Both the position numbers and the translations under genes were made by a program. Source: Ruminococcaceae bacterium UBA7212 (GTDB lineage Bacteria > Bacillota > Clostridia > Oscillospirales > Acutalibacteraceae). Taken from it: 7,330 nt of DNA. Below the pieces are notes generated by a model that did no database searches, was not told the origin of the DNA, and saw only the letters and a program-made list of their open reading frames with translations. Positions 1 through 6,518 of this stretch are shown piece by piece (the stretch's first letter is position 1; each line of letters starts with the position of its first letter). The stretch spans positions 1 to 7,330 of the forward strand of contig DKUE01000012.1 in NCBI GenBank assembly GCA_002490525.1, written 5' to 3'.

Positions 1-2
1 AA

Positions 3-3000
3 TATGAAAGTCCCGAAGCGGCTATGAAAGTATACGAAAAACTGAAAGCAGAGAAAAATATAATAAACATTAAACCTGACTTGATCGTTCAAATGCTTCC
101 GGATGAATCGGATGAGTTGACCAAGGTTGATGTGCAACCTAACTCAGCAGAGCATCTAACTCCGTGGAGCTTACAGAGAACACAGGCTGACCGTTTGCTT
201 GATTATCTTGAAACCGCCGATATTTCTATGAATACAGTCACTGTTGCGGTTATTGATTCCGGACTTGACTATAATCATGAATTTTTAAAAGACCGTGTAG
301 ACCAAACGGGATTCAATTCATCTAATGACGGAACTCCCGGAGATGAAATGGATGTTGAAATAAGTCATGGTACATCTGTTGCCAGCGTAATTGTTGATAA
401 CACGCCTAACAATGTGCGTATTAAAGGATATAAAGCTATGGACAACGATGCGTATGGAAGTACTTCGGGAGTTGCGGCAGCTATTTTGAAAGCTGTAGCA
501 GATAAAGTTGATGTTATAAACCTAAGTTTATCTTTTACAACAGATGTAAAAATAAATGTTGATGCTCTGCAAACGGCATTTGATGCGGATATATCAGTTG
601 TATGTGCAGTAGGAAACAACGGCTCAATACAAACAGTATTTGCACCTTCCAATATAGCAGGATGTATAACTGTTGGTGCAACTGACAGAAATAATAATAT
701 TACGATTTTCAGTGACAGAAGCTGGAATGTTGATGTTTCTGCTCCCGGTCAGGATATAATGGCTGCTGTCATAAATAATCAGTACGAATTAGTTGACGGC
801 ACATCATTTTCTTCTCCATGCGTTGCGGCACTTGCGTCAATTATTCGCAGTATACATCCCAATTTAACGAGTGGACAAATTGAAAAGAAAATTAAAGATA
901 CCGCACAGCCGGTCAACAATATTTTTGGCTATGTTTCAAAGCTTAACGGATCAGGAATGGTGCAGTTCTGTAATGCGCTTGATATTGCCCATCTTACAAA
1001 TATTGAAACGAATTTGACGGAATACAAATACAATATCCCTCAAACGTGCGAACTTAGCTGTGCAGATGAAAGAGCCAAAATTTTATATACAACTGACGGT
1101 ACATATCCTGATATTTCAACGGCAACAGAATATACAGCGCCTATATACATTGAAAAAATTGCACAAATTCGTGCCGTTGCATATTATGAAGGCTCTAGAT
1201 ATTACAGCGACGGAATTGAACTTATTATCCGTATAAGGACTCTTGGTGACGAAAAAGATTTTACAATTACCGATGACGGCATTATCACAAAATACACAGG
1301 TACAGTCGGTGACCTTATTATTCCGGATACCGTTAACGGTATAACTGTCACCGGAATTCAAAAAAATGCATTTAAAACATCAGCTATATATGGCTTGACT
1401 TTACCTAAAACCATCACAGAACTTCCTCGGGAAGCATTCAGATATAATGAAACACTTTCATATATCGAGGGAGAAGGTATCAATTTTATTGGTGCAGCAG
1501 CTTTAGATGGCGTAGAATATTTGCTTGAAGCAGAATTTCCAAATGTCATAACCATAGATGATTATGCGTTTAGAAATACATACAATTTAACATCCTTGCG
1601 TTTTGATAAATTGGAGAATATCCATACAGGCGCATTCTACAATTCCGGCATTTGGGAAATTTACGGTCCTTTGGTCACTACAATAGATCATAATGCGTTT
1701 ATGAATTGTGACTTTCTTGAAATTGCATATTTCCCAAATTGGACACACATAGACAAAAAGGGAAACAGTAAAACGACAGGTATATTTGGTCAAACGATCT
1801 CACTGAATATAGCAGATTTTCCGTCCCTGGAGCAATTGTCGATGAGTTCTTTTATTCTGTCCGGTGTTGAAATTGCAATTTTACCTTCTGTAACGAGTAT
1901 GGCATCCAAAGCATTTTCGGGGTGTTCAAATTTAAGGTATGTATATATGCCTAATTTGACAAGAATACCGTCTTTAGCATTTGAGAAAGCCGGGATTGAT
2001 TCGCTAGTTGAAACAATCTATGTTTTGGATAGTGCCGAAGTAATTTCCCAATATGCTTTTAAGGAGACCCTTGCAAAAAGATTAGAGTTCTCTCATCTTA
2101 AATCAGCACAAAGTCTGCCGCAGACAGAAAATTGTATCATTACAATGCCCTCGACCTTTAAGGAATGTACGGAGAATACCGCAGGTAGAAACTACAAAAT
2201 CTACGGCACAAAAGGCACATATGCCGAACAGTGGGCGAATGAAAACGGACACGAGTTCATTGAAATTTCACAGGGAACCGCAATTTTAAAGGATGTTCCC
2301 ATGGAATACACCGAGGATATGGGTGTTCTTTGCCCCGATGTAATCGGATTTAACCGTACATATCAATGGTACGCAAATGATACAGCCGATAATATGACAG
2401 GCACTCCCATTGAGGGTGCTATAAGCAAGGACTTTAACCCTGCTGATTATCCTGCCAAGTATTACTATTGCGTGGTAACAAGCACGGATGTAGGCTTCGA
2501 GCCCATTGAAATCCGCACAGGCGTCACGGCAAATAAAACGCTTGCATCGGCTGATTATTCTGCTGTGGAAACCGCAGAAAAGCAAATCCCTGCTGATTTG
2601 TCACTCTATACCGATGAAAGCGTTTCGGCTCTGCAAGCTGTTCTCAGCGAAATTCAGTACGATTTGCCGATTACAGACCAAGCAATCGTTGACGGCTATG
2701 CAGAAGCAATCCTTGATGCCATTTCTACACTTGTCTATAAGCCTGCCGACCTTACCGAGTATCACAAAGTAGTTGAACAGGCAAAGGCTATTGACCGTGA
2801 TTTGTACGAGGATTTAACTGCTCTTGATGTAGCGTTAGCCATTGATGTATCGAACAAAAACATCACAGAACAGGCAGAAGTTGACGCACAGACACAGGCG
2901 ATACTGAATGCCCTTTATGCTCTCGTCTACAAACCCGCCGACTTCACTGAATATCACAAAGCAGTTGAACAGGCACAGGCGATTGACCGCAGTCTGTATG

Positions 3001-3692
3001 TAGATTTAACGGCTCTTGATGAAGCACTTGAAGTTGATGTTTCAAGCAAAAACATCACAGAACAAGCAGAGGTTGATGCACAAATGCAAGCTATTTTTGA
3101 TGCACTCAATTCTCTTGCTTACAAGCCTGCTGACCTCGCCGAGTATTATAAAGCAGTTGAACAGGCAAAGGCTATTGACCGTGATTTGTACGAGGATTTA
3201 ACGACTCTTGATGAAACACTTAAAGTTGATGTTTCCGATAAAAACATCACGGAACAGACGGAAGTAGATGCACAGACACAGGCGATACTGAATGCCCTTT
3301 ATGCTCTCGTCTACAAACCCGCCGACTTCACTGAATATTACAAAGTAGTTGAACAGGCAGAGGCTATTGACCGTGATTTGTACGAGGATTTAACTGCTCT
3401 TGATGAAGCTTTGGCAGTTGATATGTCACACAAAAATATCACAGAACAGGCAGAAGTAGATGCACAAACGCAAGCTATTTTGTCGGCAATTGATGGCTTA
3501 GTGGAAAAAGAAATCACCACTGAGCCGACAGAACCAACAGAACCGATTGCTCCGACAGAACCGACAAATCCCGAAATTCCAAATACAAGCACAGAACACG
3601 CAGTATTATGCGGTTTCTCATTCCTTTTCCTCTGCGGTGCGGCTATTCTTACATCCGCACACAGAAAAGAGATGAAAAATAAAAACGATTAA
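3..3692 (+). CDS. 5'-partial subtilisin-like (S8) cell-surface protease with LRR_5, FIVAR repeats and wall-sorting C-terminus
   Basis: The frame is open to the window edge and the first ATG (24) has no Shine-Dalgarno, so the true start and signal peptide lie upstream. The first ~25 residues look like the end of an I9-type propeptide. Numbering from that ATG, the S8 domain spans about 46-320, with catalytic Asp78 (VIDSG), His115 (HGTSVA), Ser261 (GTSFSSP) and oxyanion Asn198 (VGNNG). A chitobiase/hexosaminidase C-terminal-type domain follows (350-400, ILYTTDG). Then come BspA-type LRR_5 repeats (about 407-748, ending in the usual KIYGTKGTYAEQWA), an Ig-like module (750-835), a divergent FIVAR unit (843-905), four 64-residue FIVAR repeats (906-1161), a TEP linker, a hydrophobic helix (1193-1211) and a basic tail. 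The catalytic triad is complete, so an active, exported, wall-attached protease is likely. LRR and FIVAR parts probably bind host or neighbour-cell ligands; the substrate is unknown. The domain calls come from motif reading. Confidence 0.92.
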   Translation, partial: YESPEAAMKVYEKLKAEKNIINIKPDLIVQMLPDESDELTKVDVQPNSAEHLTPWSLQRTQADRLLDYLETADISMNTVTVAVIDSGLDYNHEFLKDRVDQTGFNSSNDGTPGDEMDVEISHGTSVASVIVDNTPNNVRIKGYKAMDNDAYGSTSGVAAAILKAVADKVDVINLSLSFTTDVKINVDALQTAFDADISVVCAVGNNGSIQTVFAPSNIAGCITVGATDRNNNITIFSDRSWNVDVSAPGQDIMAAVINNQYELVDGTSFSSPCVAALASIIRSIHPNLTSGQIEKKIKDTAQPVNNIFGYVSKLNGSGMVQFCNALDIAHLTNIETNLTEYKYNIPQTCELSCADERAKILYTTDGTYPDISTATEYTAPIYIEKIAQIRAVAYYEGSRYYSDGIELIIRIRTLGDEKDFTITDDGIITKYTGTVGDLIIPDTVNGITVTGIQKNAFKTSAIYGLTLPKTITELPREAFRYNETLSYIEGEGINFIGAAALDGVEYLLEAEFPNVITIDDYAFRNTYNLTSLRFDKLENIHTGAFYNSGIWEIYGPLVTTIDHNAFMNCDFLEIAYFPNWTHIDKKGNSKTTGIFGQTISLNIADFPSLEQLSMSSFILSGVEIAILPSVTSMASKAFSGCSNLRYVYMPNLTRIPSLAFEKAGIDSLVETIYVLDSAEVISQYAFKETLAKRLEFSHLKSAQSLPQTENCIITMPSTFKECTENTAGRNYKIYGTKGTYAEQWANENGHEFIEISQGTAILKDVPMEYTEDMGVLCPDVIGFNRTYQWYANDTADNMTGTPIEGAISKDFNPADYPAKYYYCVVTSTDVGFEPIEIRTGVTANKTLASADYSAVETAEKQIPADLSLYTDESVSALQAVLSEIQYDLPITDQAIVDGYAEAILDAISTLVYKPADLTEYHKVVEQAKAIDRDLYEDLTALDVALAIDVSNKNITEQAEVDAQTQAILNALYALVYKPADFTEYHKAVEQAQAIDRSLYVDLTALDEALEVDVSSKNITEQAEVDAQMQAIFDALNSLAYKPADLAEYYKAVEQAKAIDRDLYEDLTTLDETLKVDVSDKNITEQTEVDAQTQAILNALYALVYKPADFTEYYKVVEQAEAIDRDLYEDLTALDEALAVDMSHKNITEQAEVDAQTQAILSAIDGLVEKEITTEPTEPTEPIAPTEPTNPEIPNTSTEHAVLCGFSFLFLCGAAILTSAHRKEMKNKND
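2739..3506 (+). repeat. Four tandem 192-bp in-frame FIVAR repeats
   Basis: Four units of exactly 64 codons begin at 2739, 2931, 3123 and 3315, each opening with KPAD and carrying YxxVEQAxAIDR, LYxDLT.LD, NKNITEQ-like and VDAQ.QAI motifs. Units 1 and 3 match best, and unit 3 runs on into unit 4 as unit 1 does into unit 2. Identical DNA stretches sit 384 bp apart: 2771-2818 with 3155-3202 (48 bp) and 2886-2954 with 3270-3338 (69 bp). This suggests a recent duplication of a two-repeat block. The units are predicted three-helix stalk modules that lift the protease and LRR domains away from the wall. Confidence 0.93.
3576..3689 (+). other. Divergent sortase-type cell-wall sorting signal
   Basis: After the TEPTEP-type linker (about 3522-3575) the protein has IPNTS, then a hydrophobic stretch of about 19 residues (AVLCGF to AILTS) and the basic tail HRKEMKNK. 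This is the three-part layout of LPXTG sorting signals. The motif departs from LPXTG in two places: Ile for Leu at position 1 and Ser for Gly at position 5. It could be recognised by a lineage-specific sortase, or the helix may simply anchor the protein in the membrane. Confidence 0.6.
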
Positions 3693-3741
3693 GCTATGAA
3701 ATATGAACTTAATACGTTTTTAAGGCAATTATAAAATTTAT

Positions 3742-3774
3742 ATTACAGCAGAAAAAATACAACCTTTATAAAAT
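3742..3774 (+). promoter_or_regulatory. Weak candidate promoter for the small downstream gene
   Basis: TATAAA (3767-3772) could act as a -10 box. An ATTACA (3742-3747), four of six matches to TTGACA, lies 19 bp upstream, which is long for a sigma-A promoter. The leader would be about 30 nt before the ATG at 3811. The whole gap 3693-3810 is AT-rich, so chance matches are easy. No terminator separates the protease from this gene, so read-through is equally possible. Confidence 0.25.
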
Positions 3775-3800
3775 CCAAATGGCTATCAATATATGAAATG

Positions 3801-3806
3801 AGGTGA
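3801..3806 (+). promoter_or_regulatory. Ribosome binding site AGGTGA for the 58-aa gene
   Basis: AGGTGA lies 4 nt before the ATG at 3811, within a longer purine-rich match (GAGGTGAG). It is the main reason to accept this short reading frame as a gene. Confidence 0.7.
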
Positions 3807-3810
3807 GAAA

Positions 3811-3987
3811 ATGTCTGCTGAATCTGATTTTAAATATGCATATACTCTTTTTAACAAAGCAGTAGATGCAGAGGGAAGTACTCGACAATACTATTTACAA
3901 CAAGCAAAAAATGTTCTTGAAAATGTACCGTCTAGTCATCCGGGACGCTCTGACTTACTTGGTAAGATTAACAGCATGCTTTATTAA
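3811..3987 (+). CDS. Small helical protein (58 aa), TPR-like, unknown function
   Basis: The frame runs ATG to TAA and begins MSAESDFKYAYTLFNKA. I do not recognise a named family. The sequence is soluble, has no signal peptide or membrane segment, and should form two or three amphipathic helices: about 4-20 (FKYAYTLFNKAV), 25-38 (TRQYYLQQAKNVLENV) and 46-57. The spacing of Ala, Leu and Tyr resembles a single tetratricopeptide-like helical hairpin, as in small TPR-like proteins of gut Clostridia. It starts 118 bp after the protease stop on the same strand, has a good Shine-Dalgarno, and is followed by a strong terminator. It may be co-transcribed with the protease, or be the remnant of a larger TPR protein. 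It lacks an export signal, so a direct role beside the surface protease is not evident. Confidence 0.68.
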   Translation: MSAESDFKYAYTLFNKAVDAEGSTRQYYLQQAKNVLENVPSSHPGRSDLLGKINSMLY

Positions 3988-4054
3988 TATTTCTTTTCTG
4001 CTGTAATATATTTTCGAGTGGGTAGTTCACTTCACTTACCATCATGACAGGTGG

Positions 4055-4109
4055 CACCTGCCGCCAAGAGAGCATACTGCTCCCTTGGTGGTGGGTGTTT
4101 TCTTTTTCT
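4055..4109 (+). terminator. Rho-independent terminator with long stem
   Basis: Left arm 4055-4074 and right arm 4078-4097 pair over 20 positions around a 3-nt loop (TAC). The arms include three G-U wobbles and one A-C mismatch. The T-rich tract TTTTCTTTTTCT follows at 4098-4109. The tract is on the plus-strand side, so it ends the transcript of the small gene and perhaps of the protease. There is no T-tract on the minus side, although the hairpin also lies only 6 bp beyond the minus-strand stop codon at 4115. Confidence 0.82.
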
Positions 4110-4114
4110 GCGTT

Positions 4115-4375
4115 TTATCTTTTCCGAATTTTGTAAAGCAAACTGCTCTTACCGCCTTTTGCTCGGTATCGCTGTTCTGTTTTAAGCAATCCTGCTTTTC
4201 GTAAATCTCTTAAAGCCCTCCTAATTGTAGATTCGGAGAGCTTTAATTCTTTTGCTATAGTCGGAATCGCAGGCCAACATTCGCCGTTCTTGTTGGCTCT
4301 GTCTGCAAGATAAATATATACCGATACTGCCCTGTGTGGTAAATCCATACGGTATAAAAAATCAAGTCTGCTCAT
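4115..4375 (-). CDS. Small winged-helix DNA-binding protein (HTH_36-like), conjugative-element associated
   Basis: This 86-residue protein consists almost wholly of a winged helix-turn-helix. Residues about 13-28 form helix 1 (RAVSVYIYLADRA), then CWPAIPTIAKELKLS (positioning helix), SESTIRRALRDLRKAGLL (recognition helix, 47-64) and a basic wing or tail ending in YKIRKR. The pattern matches the HTH_36 type found in replication-initiator N-termini and in stand-alone regulators of Gram-positive conjugative elements. The ATG is supported by AAGAGGTG (4383-4390 on the complement), 7 nt upstream. It overlaps the end of the coupling-protein gene by 14 bp, which suggests translational coupling and one operon. 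It could regulate transfer genes or bind an element origin; the sequence does not say which. Confidence 0.85.
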   Translation of the reverse strand: MSRLDFLYRMDLPHRAVSVYIYLADRANKNGECWPAIPTIAKELKLSESTIRRALRDLRKAGLLKTEQRYRAKGGKSSLLYKIRKR

Positions 4376-5855
4376 TTTGTTTCACCTCTTGCTTTAATTT
4401 TTGTGCTTGTCCGTTATGCGGTTCAATTTTCATTTTGCTTTTGCCTTTCTTTTTAGTCAGTTTTCGTTGCGAAGTATGATTTTGACCGCCTGTTGAATCA
4501 GTGCTTTCGTGCGGTTCTTCCTGCGTTAACCAGTCAGAATGGTATTTCTGCACAATACCGTCAATAATCTCACTCTTTTCGGCATATTCTACTTCACGGT
4601 TTCCGTTATCGACTACTGTATAAGGCTTGTCCTCATTAAAATTAATGCCCCATTTGTAGAAAAGCTTTAGCTTCACACGCATCGGATGAACGCCAGTTTT
4701 CATTACAATAAACTGACCTTTCGGCATAGATTTTAATTCGTCGGGCGTCATGAGCGGTCGTTCAATCATTTGTAAAGATTGGGATGGATCATTTTTGGAA
4801 CGGCTGATAGAACCACTCATAACCGTTCTGCTGCCTAACGCTTTTGAAAGTGTTTCTGCCGAGCTGCTATTGGGAGCAAAGCCGCCGAACAGCGTAATCT
4901 GTGTATTGTCTACGATAATCTCTGCACCTTCCTTGCCGTAGTTCTTGTTGAGCTGTGAGAAAGACTGAATAATAGGAACAATCTGCAGGCGACGGGAACG
5001 GGATGCGGAGAACATCATTTCTGCAGACTCAATTTTTGGTAATGTGCCGAATTCGTCACAGAAGAATACACAGCGGTTCTTTAACTTGCCACCGTTCTCA
5101 TCAGCAACGGCAAGGATTTCTCTGTATAGCTGTTGAATGATGAGAGAAATCATAAAAAATGTATTGGGATTCTCTTCGGGCATAATCACGAAAATGGCAG
5201 ACTTTTCGTTGCAGAATTTTTCTGCGTCAATCTCGGTGTCAAAGCATAGCAACTGTTCAAGCTCCGAATCAAGGAACGAGTTCAGTCGGGAGAGAGCCGT
5301 TGACATAACGCTTGCCATACTCTGTTCGGCAGTATTCAAAGCCGCACCCGCAAACCACTTGGCTTTGTGGTCATTCGGAAGCATTTCCATGAGCTGCTGA
5401 AACTGATTTTTTCCTTTTTTCTGTGAGGGAGCAAGCAGTTCTTGGATAATCTTAAACACGGAAACAATGTGCCGTTTCTCAGGTTTACAAAATTCCGCTA
5501 CCAACAGAATAGTTGCGGTGAGTAATCCCTCGGCGGCGTCATAGAAATATGCGTTCTGTCCAAAGCTCGCCGCATCCATGCCGGACAGGATGATGGTCTT
5601 GGAGATAATCTTCGCATATTTTTCTGCTTTGGCTTTGTAGATGAGTTTGTTCTCTTTCTGATACAAATCCATATACTTGTTTACAAGGTGCAGGAGATTG
5701 TTGCTGTTGGAGCGCGTGGGATTTCGTAAATCAATAACCGAAACATTGTAGCCATATTGCTCTGCGATGTTTCCGTAATTCCGCATCACATCGCCCTTTG
5801 TATCGGTGGATAGGAAAGACATCCCCGATGCACAGGCAGAGTTGTTGCCGGTCAT
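4362..5855 (-). CDS. VirD4/TraG-type conjugative coupling ATPase, N-terminally truncated
   Basis: The 497 residues match the C-terminal part of VirD4-like coupling proteins of Clostridia conjugative elements. These hexameric membrane ATPases hand the relaxase-DNA complex to the type IV secretion channel. STDTKGDVMRNYG and YGYNVSVIDLRNP (16-45) resemble the segment just after Walker A in this family. Walker B is RCVFFCDEFG (261-270, Asp267/Glu268). PIIQSFSQL (Gln297) and the late SRSKNDPSQS and PLMTPDEL motifs follow, then a charged tail (KLTKKKGKSK). Missing are the two N-terminal membrane helices and the Walker A P-loop, which normally occupy roughly the first 150-200 residues. In frame, a stop lies only four codons before the ATG (5865-5867), and no Shine-Dalgarno precedes it. 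The product is probably inactive. The homology breaks where the UPF0489 remnant begins. Confidence 0.88.
   Translation of the reverse strand: MTGNNSACASGMSFLSTDTKGDVMRNYGNIAEQYGYNVSVIDLRNPTRSNSNNLLHLVNKYMDLYQKENKLIYKAKAEKYAKIISKTIILSGMDAASFGQNAYFYDAAEGLLTATILLVAEFCKPEKRHIVSVFKIIQELLAPSQKKGKNQFQQLMEMLPNDHKAKWFAGAALNTAEQSMASVMSTALSRLNSFLDSELEQLLCFDTEIDAEKFCNEKSAIFVIMPEENPNTFFMISLIIQQLYREILAVADENGGKLKNRCVFFCDEFGTLPKIESAEMMFSASRSRRLQIVPIIQSFSQLNKNYGKEGAEIIVDNTQITLFGGFAPNSSSAETLSKALGSRTVMSGSISRSKNDPSQSLQMIERPLMTPDELKSMPKGQFIVMKTGVHPMRVKLKLFYKWGINFNEDKPYTVVDNGNREVEYAEKSEIIDGIVQKYHSDWLTQEEPHESTDSTGGQNHTSQRKLTKKKGKSKMKIEPHNGQAQKLKQEVKQNEQT
4383..4390 (-). promoter_or_regulatory. Ribosome binding site AAGAGGTG inside the upstream gene
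   Basis: On the minus strand AAGAGGTG lies 7 nt before the ATG at 4375. It sits within the last codons of the coupling-protein gene and fixes the start of the small winged-helix protein. Confidence 0.7.
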
Positions 5856-6464
5856 AATGAGTCGTTATTCTTTTGGAGAGAGCTGATAGAGAAAGGCGAT
5901 CTTTCCACTCCTTTTGATGTTATCCATGTTGACTCGCATGCAGATTTAGGCCTTGGCTACAGTTCTTGGACGCATATTCTGGATTATCTTCTGTATTATC
6001 CAGTTGAAGAAAGATCCCAGCATCCGAGATACTTTGACACATCAGGGCATCTGCGAAGCGAAGGTATCGGAGACTACTTGCTTTTTACAGTTGCTTACAG
6101 GTGGATATCCAGTATTGTTTACTGTGGAAATCCTCATGGCGAATGTAATGACTATCTGCTGGACACTCTGAAAGATTTCAAAGAAGAGCCAATCTGGGAT
6201 AAGCCAGTTCAGAACACAATCCAATTGCTGTATAATCCAGATATGCCATTCCCTCAATATAACGATACCGAGTATGTGAAACGACAGTATATTAGGAATA
6301 GCCGCAAGGAGCCTGAAGTTCCATTTTTGATCATACCAACGATTGAGGATGTTCATTTTGATGGAAACTATGACTTTGCAGTACTTGCACAATCTCCTAA
6401 CTATACTCCTGCCAGTGCAGACTTCATAATGGATATTTTTCGGGAATACATTGTTGAGGAATAA
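5853..6464 (+). pseudogene. 5'-truncated UPF0489-family gene remnant
   Basis: The plus-strand frame gives a family-like sequence from HNESLFFWRELIEKG onward, through VIHVDSHADLGLG (about residues 24-36 of the remnant), GIGDYLLFTVAYRW and IIPTIEDVHFD, to SPNYTPASADFIMDIF at the end. The Asp-Ser-His-Ala-Asp motif and the C-terminal SPNYTP segment are what I associate with UPF0489 proteins, whose role is unknown. The DxHxD motif recalls arginase/deacetylase-fold metal sites, which is inference. No ATG or GTG lies between the frame's upstream stop (5811-5813) and the conserved region. The first possible start, TTG at 6078, would remove the DSHAD motif. The 5' end is therefore lost at the joint with the coupling-protein gene. 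The stop is TAA at 6462, just before the convergent terminator. Confidence 0.72.
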
Positions 6465-6503
6465 ACGAAAAACGCCTCCGAGCCGATGTGGTTCAGAGGC
6501 GTT
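6462..6503 (-). terminator. Rho-independent terminator of the recombinase-tail gene
   Basis: Perfect arms AACGCCTC (6471-6478) and GAGGCGTT (6496-6503) flank an inner GAGCC/GGTTC stem with one wobble. Read on the minus strand, the hairpin is followed by TTTTT CG TTTAT. It lies 15 bp after the minus-strand stop codon at 6519. The plus-strand side has no T-tract. It overlaps the UPF0489 stop codon, so the two convergent 3' ends are packed together and were probably old neighbours. Confidence 0.85.
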
Positions 6504-6518
6504 GTTGCGTCTATGGGC

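Noticed and set aside
24..26. ATG at 24 as the start of the protease gene
   Set aside because: The frame stays open to the window edge, no Shine-Dalgarno precedes this ATG, and the residues around it look like the middle of a propeptide.
2739..3506. CRISPR-like array
   Set aside because: The repeats are 192 bp, contiguous and in frame with a protein domain, with no short repeats separated by unique spacers.
365..3592. Several open minus-strand frames of 65-99 codons opposite the protease
   Set aside because: They have no ribosome binding sites or recognisable products and are explained as mirror frames of the coding strand; the one at 3338-3592 is the complement of the TEP linker and FIVAR repeat.
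3698..3736. 12-codon ATG frame after the protease stop
   Set aside because: Too short, no ribosome binding site and no other support.
4055..4097. Terminator acting for the minus-strand genes
   Set aside because: There is no T-rich tract on the minus-strand side of the hairpin, whereas the plus-strand side has a clear one.
6078..6464. 128-codon frame starting at TTG as a full UPF0489 gene
   Set aside because: The same frame continues upstream through clearly family-like residues including the DSHAD motif, so this is an internal TTG of a truncated gene and not a real start.
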